This document shows positions 1 through 8,860 of a stretch of 64,000 nt of DNA, piece after piece. Both the position numbers and the translations under genes were made by a program. Below the pieces are notes generated by a model. The model saw nothing but the letters and a program-made list of their open reading frames with translations, searched no databases and was not told the origin of the DNA. Source of the DNA: Chromobacterium phragmitis (GTDB lineage: Bacteria; Pseudomonadota; Gammaproteobacteria; Burkholderiales; Chromobacteriaceae); contig NZ_CP029495.1 in the NCBI RefSeq assembly GCF_003325475.1, positions 2,976,001 to 3,040,000 of the forward strand. The letters are read 5' to 3'. Position 1 is the stretch's first letter, and each line of letters begins with the position of its first letter.

Positions 1-762
1 CACCAGATCCTCCGGCGTACCCACGCCCATCAGGTAATGGGGTTTTTCCGGCGGCAGCATGTCCTTCAGCTCGGTCAGCATCCGGTACATTTCCGGTTTG
101 GGTTCGCCCACCGACAGGCCGCCGATGGCGATGCCGTCGAAACCGACCTGCATCAGGCCTTCCAGCGACTCCTGGCGCAAATCGGTATATAGGTTGCCCT
201 GGACGATGCCGAACAGCGCGTTGGGGTTTTTCAAGTCGTCGAAGGCGCGGCGCGAGCGCTCGGCCCAGCGCAGGCTCATCTGCAGCGACTTTTGCGCGGT
301 GGCGTGGTCCACCTGGCCCGGCGTGCACTCGTCCAGCTGCATTACGATGTCGGAGTTGAGCACGGTTTGAATCTTCATCGAGATTTCCGGGCTCAGGAAC
401 AGCTTGTCGCCGTTGATCGGGCTTTGGAAGGTGCAGCCTTCCTCGGTCAGCTTGCGCATATCGGACAGGCTGAACACTTGGAAGCCGCCGGAGTCGGTGA
501 GGATGGGTTTGTCCCAGCCGATGAACTCGTGCAGGCCGCCGAACTGCTCGACGATCTCCAGGCCCGGGCGCAGCCACAGGTGGAAGGTGTTGCCCAGGAT
601 GATCTGCGCGCCGATGTCGTTCAGCTCGACCGGGCTCATCGCCTTGACCGAGCCGTAAGTGCCCACCGGCTGGAATACCGGGGTCTCCACGGTGCCGTGG
701 TTCAGCTCCAGCGTGCCGCGCCGCGCGCCGCCGGAGGTTTTGTGTACGGTAAACTTCAACAT
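1..762 (-). CDS. tgt: tRNA-guanine transglycosylase (queuine tRNA-ribosyltransferase), 5' part only
   Basis: Exchanges guanine-34 of GUN-anticodon tRNAs for the queuosine precursor preQ1. Translation from the ATG at 762 gives MLKFTVHKTSGGARRG, then the family block DSGGFQVFSL with the conserved active-site Asp, and LMGVGTPEDLV at the window edge. About 254 codons are visible of a family length near 370; the zinc-binding C-terminus lies outside. It is divergent from tRNA-Val, with 136 bases between them. The truncation is only the window edge. Confidence 0.95.
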   Translation of the reverse strand, partial: MLKFTVHKTSGGARRGTLELNHGTVETPVFQPVGTYGSVKAMSPVELNDIGAQIILGNTFHLWLRPGLEIVEQFGGLHEFIGWDKPILTDSGGFQVFSLSDMRKLTEEGCTFQSPINGDKLFLSPEISMKIQTVLNSDIVMQLDECTPGQVDHATAQKSLQMSLRWAERSRRAFDDLKNPNALFGIVQGNLYTDLRQESLEGLMQVGFDGIAIGGLSVGEPKPEMYRMLTELKDMLPPEKPHYLMGVGTPEDLV

Positions 763-854
763 TATTCGAAGTGTCGCTTCAGGGTTTGTTTAGCAAAATC
801 AGTCCGCTAGTATACAGCAAGCGCGCGGGCTGCGCCGGGATCGCAAAAAAGTGC

Positions 855-883
855 TTGCCAAGATGGGAAGGCTCTTATACTAT
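855..883 (+). promoter_or_regulatory. Promoter of tRNA-Val
   Basis: TTGCCA at 855-860 and a TATACTAT region at 876-883 form a sigma-70-like promoter ending 16 bases before the mature tRNA. With the -10 read as TACTAT the spacing is 17. Predicted by eye. Confidence 0.55.
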
Positions 884-898
884 GCACACCTCGACGAC

Positions 899-975
899 AG
901 GCACGTAGCTCAGTTGGTTAGAGCACCACCTTGACATGGTGGGGGTCGTTGGTTCGAATCCAATCGTGCCTACCA
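899..975 (+). tRNA. tRNA-Val (anticodon GAC)
   Basis: A 77-base cloverleaf. Acceptor AGGCACG pairs with CGTGCCT, followed by discriminator A and an encoded CCA. The D-arm starts GCTCAG, the anticodon loop TTGACAT gives GAC, and the T-loop is TTCGAAT. Confidence 0.96.
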
Positions 976-1017
976 AATTAAATGCATGGAGTTACAAGTG
1001 AAAGTCTTGCGAACTAC

Positions 1018-1103
1018 CACAACCCGACATACTCACGGAAGCTGAGCCTTGCGGGTTGTACCATGCGAAAAAAGAAGTGCGGCTCAGGCCGCACTTTTTT
1101 TTT
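1018..1103 (+). terminator. Nested hairpin followed by an intrinsic terminator, between tRNA-Val and thrS
   Basis: ACAACCC (from 1018) can pair with GGGTTGT (to 1059), enclosing a smaller CTCA/TGAG hairpin. It is followed by AGTGCGGC-TCAG-GCCGCACT (about 1076-1095) and a run of nine or more T. The second hairpin is a classic terminator. It may simply end the tRNA transcript, but its place 55 bases before thrS also allows attenuation. Confidence 0.75.
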
Positions 1104-1157
1104 GTTCTTTTGCTTTAGAATCGCTCACAAAAATCTCTCGCCCTCGTTGGAGTTGAC

Positions 1158-3059
1158 ATGCCAGACATTCGCTTGCCGGACGGCTCGGTCCGTTCTTTCG
1201 ACAAACCGGTAACGGTTCATGAAGTGGCCGCATCCATCGGCGCCGGTCTGGCGCGCGCCGCGCTGGCGGGCCGCGTGGATGGCCAGCTGGTGGATACCAG
1301 CTACCTGATAGACCGCAGCGCGGATCTGGCCATCGTCACCGACAAGGACGCCGACGGCCTGTCCATCATTCGCCACTCCACCGCCCACTTGCTGGCCTAT
1401 GCCGTCAAGGAGCTGTTCCCGGAGGCGCAGGTGACCATCGGGCCGGAAATCGAAAACGGCTTCTACTACGACTTCGCCTACAAGCGCCCGTTCACGCCGG
1501 AAGATCTGGCGGCGATCGAGAAGAAGATGGCCGAGCTGGCGAAGAAGGATATTCCGGTCGAGCGCTACGAGCTGCCGCGCGACGAGGCCATCGCCTACTT
1601 CAAGAGCATCGGCGAGGCCTACAAGGCCGAGATCATTGAGTCGATTCCGCAGGGCGAGGTGCTGAGCCTGTACCGCGAAGGCGAATTCACCGACCTGTGC
1701 CGCGGCCCGCACGTGCCGTCCACTGGCAAGCTGAAGGTGTTCAAGCTGATGAAGGTGGCCGGCGCCTACTGGCGCGGCGACAGCAAGAACGAAATGCTGC
1801 AGCGCGTGTACGGCACGGCCTGGGCCAAGAAGGAAGATCTGGACGCCTACCTCTATATGCTGGAAGAGGCGGAAAAGCGCGATCACCGCAAGCTGGGCGT
1901 GCAACTGGACCTGTTCCACCTGCAGGACGAGGCCCCGGGCATGGTGTTCTGGCACCCGAAAGGCTGGCAGCTGTGGCAGAGCGTTGAGCAATACATGCGC
2001 GACAAGCTGAATCGCGAAGGCTACAAGGAAGTGCGTACGCCGATGATGATGGACGCCCATCTGTGGGAGCGTTCCGGCCATGCCGCCAACTACCGCGAGA
2101 ACATGTTCATCACCGAATCGGAGAAGCGCGACTACGCGGTGAAGCCGATGAACTGCCCGGGCCATGTGCAGATCTTCAACAGCGGCTTGCGTTCTTATCG
2201 CGACCTGCCGCTGCGCTACGCCGAGTTCGGTTCCTGCCATAGAAACGAACCGTCCGGCGCGCTGCACGGCATCATGCGCGTGCGCGGCTTCGTGCAAGAC
2301 GATGGCCACATTTTCTGTACCGAAGACCAGATCAACCAGGAGGCCAAGGATTTCCACCGCCTGGTGATGGAAGTGTACGACCGATTCGGCTTCGACAAGG
2401 TGGCGATCAAGCTGGCCCTGCGTCCGGAAAAGCGCATCGGCGAAGAGTCCACCTGGGACAAGGCGGAGGAAGGCATGCGCGAAGCGCTGCGCGCCTGCGG
2501 CGTGGAGTGGACGGAGTTGCCGGGCGAGGGCGCCTTCTACGGTCCGAAGATCGAATACCATATCAAGGACGCGCTGGGGCGCTCCTGGCAGTGCGGCACG
2601 CTGCAGCTTGACTTCATGTTGCCGGAGCGTCTGGACGCCGAGTACGTGGCCGACGACAATAGCCGCAAGCGACCGGTCATGCTGCACCGCGCGGCGCTGG
2701 GGTCGCTGGAGCGCTTCCTTGGCATTCTGATCGAAAACCACGCCGGCGCCTTCCCGCTGTGGCTGGCTCCGGTGCAGATGGTGGTGATGAATATCACCGA
2801 GGCTCAGGCCGAATATGCGGTCGATGTGGCCAAATCTCTTGAGAAACAAGGCTTCCGCGTTGAGCTTGACTTGAGAAACGAGAAGATCGGCTATAAAATT
2901 CGCGAACACAGTCTGCAAAAGTTGCCGTATCAGATCATTATCGGCGACAAGGAAAAGGCAGACGGTCTGGTTGCCGTGCGCGCCCGTGGCGAAGATTTGG
3001 GCCAGCTCACGCTGGACGCATTCATCGCTCGCCTCAAGGCTGAGATGCCTGGGGTTTGA
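1158..3059 (+). CDS. thrS: Threonyl-tRNA synthetase
   Basis: Charges tRNA-Thr in the cytoplasm. The 633-aa product has the usual order: an N-terminal TGS domain (MPDIRLPDGS), the editing domain with the HxxxH zinc/editing motif at His73 and His77 (HSTAHLLAYA), the class II catalytic core with KPMNCPGH carrying a zinc-ligand Cys, and an anticodon-binding domain near the C-terminus. Length matches the family (about 640). The ATG at 1158 opens directly on the TGS domain. It heads the thrS-infC-rpmI-rplT-pheST-ihfA cluster found in many proteobacteria. Confidence 0.98.
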   Translation: MPDIRLPDGSVRSFDKPVTVHEVAASIGAGLARAALAGRVDGQLVDTSYLIDRSADLAIVTDKDADGLSIIRHSTAHLLAYAVKELFPEAQVTIGPEIENGFYYDFAYKRPFTPEDLAAIEKKMAELAKKDIPVERYELPRDEAIAYFKSIGEAYKAEIIESIPQGEVLSLYREGEFTDLCRGPHVPSTGKLKVFKLMKVAGAYWRGDSKNEMLQRVYGTAWAKKEDLDAYLYMLEEAEKRDHRKLGVQLDLFHLQDEAPGMVFWHPKGWQLWQSVEQYMRDKLNREGYKEVRTPMMMDAHLWERSGHAANYRENMFITESEKRDYAVKPMNCPGHVQIFNSGLRSYRDLPLRYAEFGSCHRNEPSGALHGIMRVRGFVQDDGHIFCTEDQINQEAKDFHRLVMEVYDRFGFDKVAIKLALRPEKRIGEESTWDKAEEGMREALRACGVEWTELPGEGAFYGPKIEYHIKDALGRSWQCGTLQLDFMLPERLDAEYVADDNSRKRPVMLHRAALGSLERFLGILIENHAGAFPLWLAPVQMVVMNITEAQAEYAVDVAKSLEKQGFRVELDLRNEKIGYKIREHSLQKLPYQIIIGDKEKADGLVAVRARGEDLGQLTLDAFIARLKAEMPGV

Positions 3060-3101
3060 CCCGGCGGCGGCACGCTCATCATTTATTAGGAGATTTCAGC
3101 T

Positions 3102-3620
3102 ATAGCTCAGGAACGCGAAGCACGGATCAACGGCGAGATTACCGCTCGCGAGATTCGTCTGGTAGGTAAGGAAGGTGAGCAGATTGGCATCGTCAGTCTG
3201 CGTGAAGCAATGGCTCTGGCCGAAGAGAATGATGTGGATCTGGTGGAAATTTCCCCGACCGCTCAGCCTCCGGTGTGCAAGCTGATGGACTACGGCAAGT
3301 ATAAGTACGAAATGTCCAAGAAGCGCCACGAAGCCAAGCAGAAGCAGAAACAGGTTCAGATCAAGGAAATCAAGTTCCGTCCGGGCACCGACGATGGCGA
3401 CTACAACGTCAAGTTGCGCAACCTGGTCCGTTTCCTGACTGAAGGCGACAAGGCCAAGGTCACCCTGCGCTTCCGCGGTCGTGAGATGGCTCACCAGGAT
3501 ATCGGCCTCGCGCTGCTCAAGCGCGTGGAAGCCGATCTGGCGGAAGTGGGCACTGTGGAACAGTTCCCGCGACTGGAAGGCCGCCAGATGGTCATGATGA
3601 TTGCGCCGAAGAAGAAATAA
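3102..3620 (+). CDS. infC: Translation initiation factor IF-3, AUA start codon
   Basis: IF-3 binds the 30S subunit and rejects non-canonical start codons. The reading frame from 3102 gives (M)AQEREARINGEITAREIR..., a full-length 172-aa IF-3 ending MVMMIAPKKK. No ATG, GTG or TTG fits the N-terminus. The first ATG in frame (3210) would delete about 36 conserved residues. ATA at 3102 lies 9 bases after a good ribosome-binding site (AGGAG, 3088-3092). ATT at 3093 is also in frame but touches that site. Known infC genes typically start with AUU, AUC or AUA, which lets IF-3 repress its own translation, so I place the start at ATA. Confidence 0.92.
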   Translation: MAQEREARINGEITAREIRLVGKEGEQIGIVSLREAMALAEENDVDLVEISPTAQPPVCKLMDYGKYKYEMSKKRHEAKQKQKQVQIKEIKFRPGTDDGDYNVKLRNLVRFLTEGDKAKVTLRFRGREMAHQDIGLALLKRVEADLAEVGTVEQFPRLEGRQMVMMIAPKKK

Positions 3621-3639
3621 TCGGTATAATCATCGTTCG

Positions 3640-3669
3640 ACACGGCAGAGTGCGCTCTGCCGTGTTGGT
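3640..3669 (+). promoter_or_regulatory. Strong hairpin in the infC-rpmI gap
   Basis: ACACGGCAGAG (3640-3650), loop TGCG, CTCTGCCGTGT (3655-3665), then a weakly T-rich tail. An 11-bp perfect stem. In other bacteria this gap holds the L20 (or IF-3/L20 operon) control element; here it could be a partial terminator or that translational operator. Function is inferred from position. Confidence 0.5.
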
Positions 3670-3773
3670 TTTGTAGGTCGGCAACGATCTGCTCAAAAGC
3701 GTGACGCAGTGGTTTCAAGAGCCTTCGGGCCACCCTGTGTCTAATCTAAACAAAATTCAGCAGGAGCATTTCC

Positions 3774-3971
3774 ATGCCGAAAATGAAGACCAAGTCGAGC
3801 GCGAAAAAGCGTCTCAAAGTACTGGGTGGCGGTGGTTTCAAGCGTGCACACGCCTTCAAGCGTCACATCCTGACCAAGAAGACCACCAAGAACAAGCGCC
3901 AGTTGCGCGGCACCTCCATGGTGGACGCTACCAACGTGGCATCTGTTCGCGCCATGATGCCCTACGCTTAA
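3774..3971 (+). CDS. rpmI: 50S ribosomal protein L35
   Basis: A 65-aa basic protein starting MPKMKTKSSAKKR, full length for bL35. The start is preceded by a CAGGAG site. It sits between infC and rplT as in most bacteria and is made with L20 for the large ribosomal subunit. Confidence 0.97.
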   Translation: MPKMKTKSSAKKRLKVLGGGGFKRAHAFKRHILTKKTTKNKRQLRGTSMVDATNVASVRAMMPYA

Positions 3972-3984
3972 GGAGACCTGAAAT

Positions 3985-4344
3985 ATGCCACGCGTAAAAC
4001 GCGGTGTAACCGCACGTGCTCGTCACAAGAAAATCCTCGCCCTGGCGAAAGGCTATCGCGGCCGCCGGAAGAACGTCTATCGCATCGCCAAACAGGCGGT
4101 GATGAAGGCGGGTCAATACGCCTACCGCGACCGTCGTCAGAAAAAGCGTCAGTTCCGTCAACTGTGGATTGCTCGTATCAACGCAGCTGCTCGTGAAAAC
4201 GGCCTGCCGTACAGCAAGTTCATGAACGGCCTGAAAAAAGCCGCTATCGAAATCGACCGCAAGGTCCTGGCCGATCTGGCCGTGTTCGACAAGCCGGCTT
4301 TTGCGCAGATCGTCGAAAAGGCGAAAGCAAGCCTCGCTGCTTAA
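3985..4344 (+). CDS. rplT: 50S ribosomal protein L20
   Basis: A 119-aa bL20 starting [18 protein letters not shown], a 23S rRNA-binding assembly protein. It follows rpmI by 13 bases with an AAGGAG site. In other bacteria L20 represses the operon's translation. A strong terminator follows. Confidence 0.97.
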
Positions 4345-4361
4345 TCGCCGGGACGGATCTG

Positions 4362-4390
4362 AAGGGAGGCAACATTGCCTCCCTTTTTTT
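4362..4390 (+). terminator. Intrinsic terminator after rplT
   Basis: AAGGGAGGCAA (4362-4372) pairs with TTGCCTCCCTT (4375-4385), followed by a T run. It lies about 90 bases before pheS, so pheST probably has its own promoter or is read by partial readthrough. Confidence 0.85.
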
Positions 4391-4482
4391 CTGCCGGGCG
4401 CCCTTTTCAGAACGCTGATCAGAGCGGGTACCGAACGTGCCCGATGTGATCAGCCTTCTATTCGCATACGGTGTGGAACACG

Positions 4483-5469
4483 ATGAACAACGTCGACGCG
4501 ATTCTCCAAGCTGGTCTGTCCGCCGTCGCGGACGTGACCGATCAGATCGAGCTCGAGCAGGTCAAGGCGCGCTACCTTGGCAAGAGCGGCGAGCTGACCG
4601 AACTCCTCAAGCAGCTGGGCAAGCTGGCGCCGGAAGAGCGCAAGGCCGCCGGCGCCATCATCAATCAGGCCAAGCAGGCTTTCGAGGCCGCGCACAACGC
4701 CAAGCGCGATCAGCTCAACGCCGCCAAACTGGAAGCCCAGCTGGCCGCCGAGGCGCTGGACGTGACCCTGCCGGGCCGCGGCGCGGTGGGCGGCGGCCTG
4801 CATCCGGTGGCGCTGACGCTGGAGCGCATCGCCGGCCTGTTCCGCACCATGGGTTTCGAAGTGGCCGACGGCCCGGAGATCGAGAGCGATTTCTATAATT
4901 TCCAGGCGCTGAACATTCCGGAAAACCATCCGGCCCGCGCGATGCAGGATACGTTCTACGTGGAAAACGGCGACGTGCTGCGCACCCATACCAGTCCGAT
5001 CCAGGCGCGTTTCATGGAAAGCCATCAGCCGCCGATCAAGATCGTCGCGCCGGGCCGCGTGTACCGCGTCGATTCCGACGCCACCCATTCGCCGATGTTC
5101 CACCAAATGGAAGGCCTGTGGGTGGAAGAGGGCGTGTCCTTCGCCGACCTGAAGGCGGTGGTGACCGACTTCCTGCGCCGCTTCTTCGAGCGCGACGACC
5201 TGCAAGTGCGCTTCCGTCCGTCCTTCTTCCCGTTCACCGAGACCTCGGCCGAGATCGACGTGCTGGACGAGCAGGGGCGCTGGCTGGAAGTGGGCGGTTG
5301 CGGCATGGTGCACCCGAAAGTGCTGAGCATCGCCAATATCGACCCGGAACAATACACCGGCTTCGCCTTCGGCATCGGCTTGGACCGCTTCGCCATGCTG
5401 CGCTACGGCGTCAACGACCTGCGCCTGTTCTTCGAGAACGATCTCAATTTCCTGAAGCAATTCAACTGA
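4483..5469 (+). CDS. pheS: Phenylalanyl-tRNA synthetase alpha subunit
   Basis: Catalytic subunit of the (alpha-beta)2 enzyme. The product has an N-terminal coiled coil (about residues 1-90) and a class II core with MFHQMEG and GFAFGIGLDRFAMLRYG. I chose the ATG at 4483 (MNNVDAILQAG), giving 328 aa, over an in-frame GTG at 4471 that would add only four residues. pheT follows after 18 bases. Confidence 0.96.
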   Translation: MNNVDAILQAGLSAVADVTDQIELEQVKARYLGKSGELTELLKQLGKLAPEERKAAGAIINQAKQAFEAAHNAKRDQLNAAKLEAQLAAEALDVTLPGRGAVGGGLHPVALTLERIAGLFRTMGFEVADGPEIESDFYNFQALNIPENHPARAMQDTFYVENGDVLRTHTSPIQARFMESHQPPIKIVAPGRVYRVDSDATHSPMFHQMEGLWVEEGVSFADLKAVVTDFLRRFFERDDLQVRFRPSFFPFTETSAEIDVLDEQGRWLEVGGCGMVHPKVLSIANIDPEQYTGFAFGIGLDRFAMLRYGVNDLRLFFENDLNFLKQFN

Positions 5470-5487
5470 TCGCGCACGGAGCCGACT

Positions 5488-7845
5488 ATGCAATTTTCCG
5501 AACAATGGCTGAGAAGCTGGGTCAATCCGGCGCTGAACACCGAGCAACTGTCCGAGCTGCTGACCATGGCGGGCCTGGAGGTGGAAGAAACCGTCGCTGC
5601 CGCGCCCGCTTTCAGCGGCGTGGTCATCGCCGAGGTGAAGGAATGCGTCAAGCATGAGAACGCCGACCGCCTGCGCGTGACCAAGGTCGACGCGGGCACT
5701 GGCGAATTGATCCAGATCGTCTGCGGTGCGCCCAACGTCGCCGTCGGCGTGCGCATTCCCTGCGCGCTGCCGGGCGCGGTGCTGCCCGGCGATTTCAAGA
5801 TCAAGCCGACCAAGATGCGCGGCGTGGAATCGGGCGGCATGCTGTGCTCCGGCAAGGAGCTGGGTGTGCCGGAGGACGTGGACGGCCTGATGCTGCTGCC
5901 GGCCGACGCCCCGGTGGGCCAGAGCATCCGCGATTACCTGGGCCTGGACGACCAGCTGTTCACGCTGAAGATCACCCCCAACCGCGCGGACGGGCTGTCG
6001 ATCCGCGGTATCGCGCGCGAAGTGGCGGCGCTGACCGGCGCCGAACTGAAGCCAGTGGCCATCGCTCCGGTGGCGCCGTCCATCGACGACGTCCGTCCGG
6101 TGAAGATCGAATCCCGCCAAGCCTGCGGCCGCTACCTGGGCCGCGTGGTCAAGGGCGTCGACGCCGCCGCGGCCACGCCGGCCTGGATGCGCCAGCGCCT
6201 GGAACGTTCCGGCCTGCGCTCGATCTCCGCCATCGTGGACATCACCAATTACATCCTGCTGGAGCAGGGACAGCCGATGCACGCTTTCGATCTGGCCAAG
6301 ATCGAGGGCGGCATCACCGTGCGCCAGGCGCGCGCGGGCGAGAGCCTGCTGTGCCTGAACGAAAAGACCGTCGAGCTGCAGGACAAGCATCTGGTGATCG
6401 CCGACGACGCCAAGCCGCTGGCCATGGGCGGCATCATGGGCGGCGAGCACAGCGGCGTCACCACCGCAAGCCGCGACATCTTCCTGGAATCCGCGTTCTT
6501 CGCGCCGGAAGCGATCGCGGGCAAGGCGCGCGAGCTGGGTTTCGGCTCCGATTCTTCCTACCGCTACGAGCGCGGAGTCGATTTCGCGCTGCAGCGCGAA
6601 GCGATGGAGCGCGCCACCCGCCTGGTGTTGGACATCTGCGGCGGCGAAGCCGGCCCGGTGGTCGAGGAAGTGGCCGAGCTGCCGAAGCGCCAATCCGTCA
6701 AGCTGCGCGTGGCGCGCGTGGCCAAGGTGCTGGGCGTGGCGCTGTCCGCCGAGCAAATCGGCGACATCCTGTCCCGTCTGAGCCTGTCCTACACGCTGGC
6801 CGATGAAGTCTTCACCGTGCAGGCGCCGTCCTTCCGCTTCGACATCGAGATCGAGGAAGATCTGATCGAAGAAGTGGCGCGCGTCTACGGTTACAACAAT
6901 ATCCCCGCCGACGCGCCGCGTTCCGGCATGCGCATGCTGGCGCAGCCGGAAGAGAAGCGGCCGGTGGATCAGCTGCGCCACCTGCTGGCCGGCCGCGACT
7001 ACCAGGAAGTGGTCAGCTACGCTTTCGTCGACGAGCGCTGGGAGCGTGATTTCGGCGGCAACGACAACGCGATCCGCCTGCAGAATCCGATCGCCAGCCA
7101 GATGAGCGTGATGCGCTCGACGCTGATCGGGGGGCTGGTGGACGTCTTGGTCGGCAACATCAACCGCAAGCAGCCGCGCGTGCGCCTGTTCGAAGTGGCG
7201 CGCGTATTCCTGCGCGGCGAGCAAGGCTTCGAGCAGCCGGAAAAAGCGGCTGGCCTGGCCTGGGGGCCGCGTCTGGCTGAGCAATGGGGCGCCAAGTCCG
7301 AGCGCGTCGACTTCTTCGATGTGAAGGCTGATGTCGAGGCGCTGTTGCACCCGGTCAAGGCCGAATACCGCAAGGCTGCCCATCCCGCCTTCCATCCCGG
7401 CCGCTGCGCCGAGGTGTGGGTGGATGGCAAGGCGGTGGGCGTGATCGGCGAGCTGCATCCGCAGTGGGTGCAGGCTTATGATCTTGCGACCGCGCCGGTG
7501 CTGTTCGAGCTGGATCTGGCCGCTGCCGTCGCGCGCGACCGGATCAAGGCTGCCGTGGTCAGCAAGCTGCAGCCGGTGCGCCGCGACTTGGCGCTGCTGG
7601 TGGACGAGTCCGTGACTGTGGCGCAACTGCTGGCCGCGTTTGCCGCCAAACGCGCCCAAATCGTCACCGATATAGCGCTGTTCGACGTTTATCGCGGCAA
7701 AGGCGTCGCAGAAGGCAAGAAGAGTCTGGCCTTTAGCGTGCTGATGCAGGACAATAGCCGAACCCTGACCGACGAGGATGTGGAGCCGGCCCTGCAGGCT
7801 CTGCTGGACGCCGCGTCGGCGCTGGGCGCGCAGCTGCGCGTTTGA
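5488..7845 (+). CDS. pheT: Phenylalanyl-tRNA synthetase beta subunit
   Basis: The 785-aa beta subunit begins MQFSEQWLRSWVNP. It has a tRNA-binding OB-fold domain (about residues 40-150), the B3/B4 editing domain that clears mischarged tRNA, B5, a core-like domain, and a C-terminal ferredoxin-like anticodon-binding domain. The length is typical (about 790). The long open frames on the opposite strand here are high-GC shadows. Confidence 0.97.
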   Translation: MQFSEQWLRSWVNPALNTEQLSELLTMAGLEVEETVAAAPAFSGVVIAEVKECVKHENADRLRVTKVDAGTGELIQIVCGAPNVAVGVRIPCALPGAVLPGDFKIKPTKMRGVESGGMLCSGKELGVPEDVDGLMLLPADAPVGQSIRDYLGLDDQLFTLKITPNRADGLSIRGIAREVAALTGAELKPVAIAPVAPSIDDVRPVKIESRQACGRYLGRVVKGVDAAAATPAWMRQRLERSGLRSISAIVDITNYILLEQGQPMHAFDLAKIEGGITVRQARAGESLLCLNEKTVELQDKHLVIADDAKPLAMGGIMGGEHSGVTTASRDIFLESAFFAPEAIAGKARELGFGSDSSYRYERGVDFALQREAMERATRLVLDICGGEAGPVVEEVAELPKRQSVKLRVARVAKVLGVALSAEQIGDILSRLSLSYTLADEVFTVQAPSFRFDIEIEEDLIEEVARVYGYNNIPADAPRSGMRMLAQPEEKRPVDQLRHLLAGRDYQEVVSYAFVDERWERDFGGNDNAIRLQNPIASQMSVMRSTLIGGLVDVLVGNINRKQPRVRLFEVARVFLRGEQGFEQPEKAAGLAWGPRLAEQWGAKSERVDFFDVKADVEALLHPVKAEYRKAAHPAFHPGRCAEVWVDGKAVGVIGELHPQWVQAYDLATAPVLFELDLAAAVARDRIKAAVVSKLQPVRRDLALLVDESVTVAQLLAAFAAKRAQIVTDIALFDVYRGKGVAEGKKSLAFSVLMQDNSRTLTDEDVEPALQALLDAASALGAQLRV

Positions 7846-7857
7846 TTCAGATGTGGG

Positions 7858-7883
7858 CGGGCGGATTCCAAGGAGTCCGCCCG
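7858..7883 (+). repeat. Inverted repeat between pheT and ihfA
   Basis: CGGGCGGA (7858-7865) and TCCGCCCG (7876-7883) form an 8-bp stem with a 10-base loop and no T run. It could be a pause or processing site in the pheT-ihfA message. No function is assigned. Confidence 0.45.
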
Positions 7884-7916
7884 TCGATTGTGGTTCAGAA
7901 GTTTGAGGGGAATGTC

Positions 7917-8219
7917 ATGACTTTGACGAAGGCTGAACTGGCCGATTTGCTGTTTGACCAGGTTGGTCTGAACAAACGCGAAGCCAAGGACATGGTCGAA
8001 TCGTTTTTCGAAGAGATCCGGCTGGCTTTGGAGGCTGGCGATTCGGTGAAGCTGTCCGGCTTCGGCAACTTCCAGCTGCGCGACAAGCCGCAGCGTCCGG
8101 GCCGCAATCCGAAGACCGGGGAAGAGATTCCCATCACTGCGCGTCGTGTGGTAACGTTCCACGCAAGCCAGAAACTCAAGGGAATGGTTGAGCAATACCA
8201 TGCTAACAAGCAAGGCTGA
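7917..8219 (+). CDS. ihfA: Integration host factor alpha subunit
   Basis: A DNA-bending heterodimer subunit. The 100-aa product starts MTLTKAELADLLFD and carries the HU/IHF beta-arm signature GRNPKTGEEIPI. The ATG at 7917 has a GAGGGG site 6 bases upstream; an upstream extension of the open frame has no such site. The gene follows pheT as in many proteobacteria. IHF is relevant here because the three CRISPR leaders carry IHF-like sites. Confidence 0.96.
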   Translation: MTLTKAELADLLFDQVGLNKREAKDMVESFFEEIRLALEAGDSVKLSGFGNFQLRDKPQRPGRNPKTGEEIPITARRVVTFHASQKLKGMVEQYHANKQG

Positions 8220-8559
8220 TCTACCGTCGATTCCGTCCAAGCGTTACTTCACCATCAGCGAAGTCGGCGAACTCGCTGGGGTGAAGCCACATGTGCTGCG
8301 CTATTGGGAGCAGGAGTTTTCTCAATTGCGCCAGGTAAAACGGCGCGGCAACCGCCGTTATTATCAGCACCATGAGGTTTTGCTGGTGCGCCGCATTCGG
8401 GAATTGCTGTACGACGACGGCTTCACCATCCAGGGCGCTCGTCAGCGCCTCGGCATGGGCGGCGATGACGGCGCGCGTCCGATTACCGCGCAGGAAGTAC
8501 GCGCCGAATTGGAATCCATTTTGGAATGGTTGGATTCTGGTGTTGGCAAAAAAGAATAA
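8200..8559 (+). CDS. MerR-family transcriptional regulator
   Basis: A 119-aa protein with an N-terminal MerR winged helix (RYFTISEVGELAGVKPHVLRYWEQEF) and a short C-terminal tail. No metal-binding cysteines are visible, so its signal is unknown. The start (ATG 8200) overlaps ihfA by 20 bases, suggesting coupled translation. A MerR gene in this slot is a conserved proteobacterial arrangement. The tRNA-Pro promoter overlaps its 3' end. Confidence 0.88.
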   Translation: MLTSKADLPSIPSKRYFTISEVGELAGVKPHVLRYWEQEFSQLRQVKRRGNRRYYQHHEVLLVRRIRELLYDDGFTIQGARQRLGMGGDDGARPITAQEVRAELESILEWLDSGVGKKE

Positions 8560-8571
8560 ATAGGTTAGACT
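8543..8571 (+). promoter_or_regulatory. Promoter of tRNA-Pro
   Basis: TTGGCA (8543-8548), a 17-base spacer, and TAGACT (8566-8571). It overlaps the end of the MerR gene and lies 15 bases before the tRNA. Confidence 0.7.
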
Positions 8572-8586
8572 ACGTTTCTCTTGAGT

Positions 8587-8663
8587 CGGGGTGTGGCGCA
8601 GCCTGGTAGCGCATCTGCATGGGGTGCAGAGGGTCGGAAGTTCGAATCTTCTCACCCCGACCA
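8587..8663 (+). tRNA. tRNA-Pro (anticodon GGG)
   Basis: A 77-base cloverleaf. Acceptor CGGGGTG pairs with CACCCCG, then A and an encoded CCA. Anticodon stem TCTGC/GCAGA holds the loop ATGGGGT, giving GGG. Confidence 0.96.
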
Positions 8664-8692
8664 TTAAAACTAAAGTCATATCAAATTAAAAT

Positions 8693-8715
8693 GCCAGCGA
8701 AAGCTGGCTTTTTTG
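8693..8715 (+). terminator. Intrinsic terminator after tRNA-Pro
   Basis: GCCAGC-GAAA-GCTGGC followed by TTTTTTG, with a stable GNRA tetraloop. Confidence 0.88.
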
Positions 8716-8860
8716 TTTTCTCCGCGCTATTCGCGCATTTTCTTTTATCCCATCTCTATTCATTGGCATCTGGCTCGCCATTCTCTTGCTGATATACTCG
8801 TTCAGGTTTTATCGAGAGCGATAGGCCGTTTTTAAGTCATTGTTTTTCAGAGCTATCCAA

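Noticed and set aside
4450..7659. A 1069-codon open frame on the minus strand opposite pheST
   Set aside because: It lies fully over two well-known genes, is rich in His, Gln and Arg as expected of a high-GC antisense frame, and matches no family I know.
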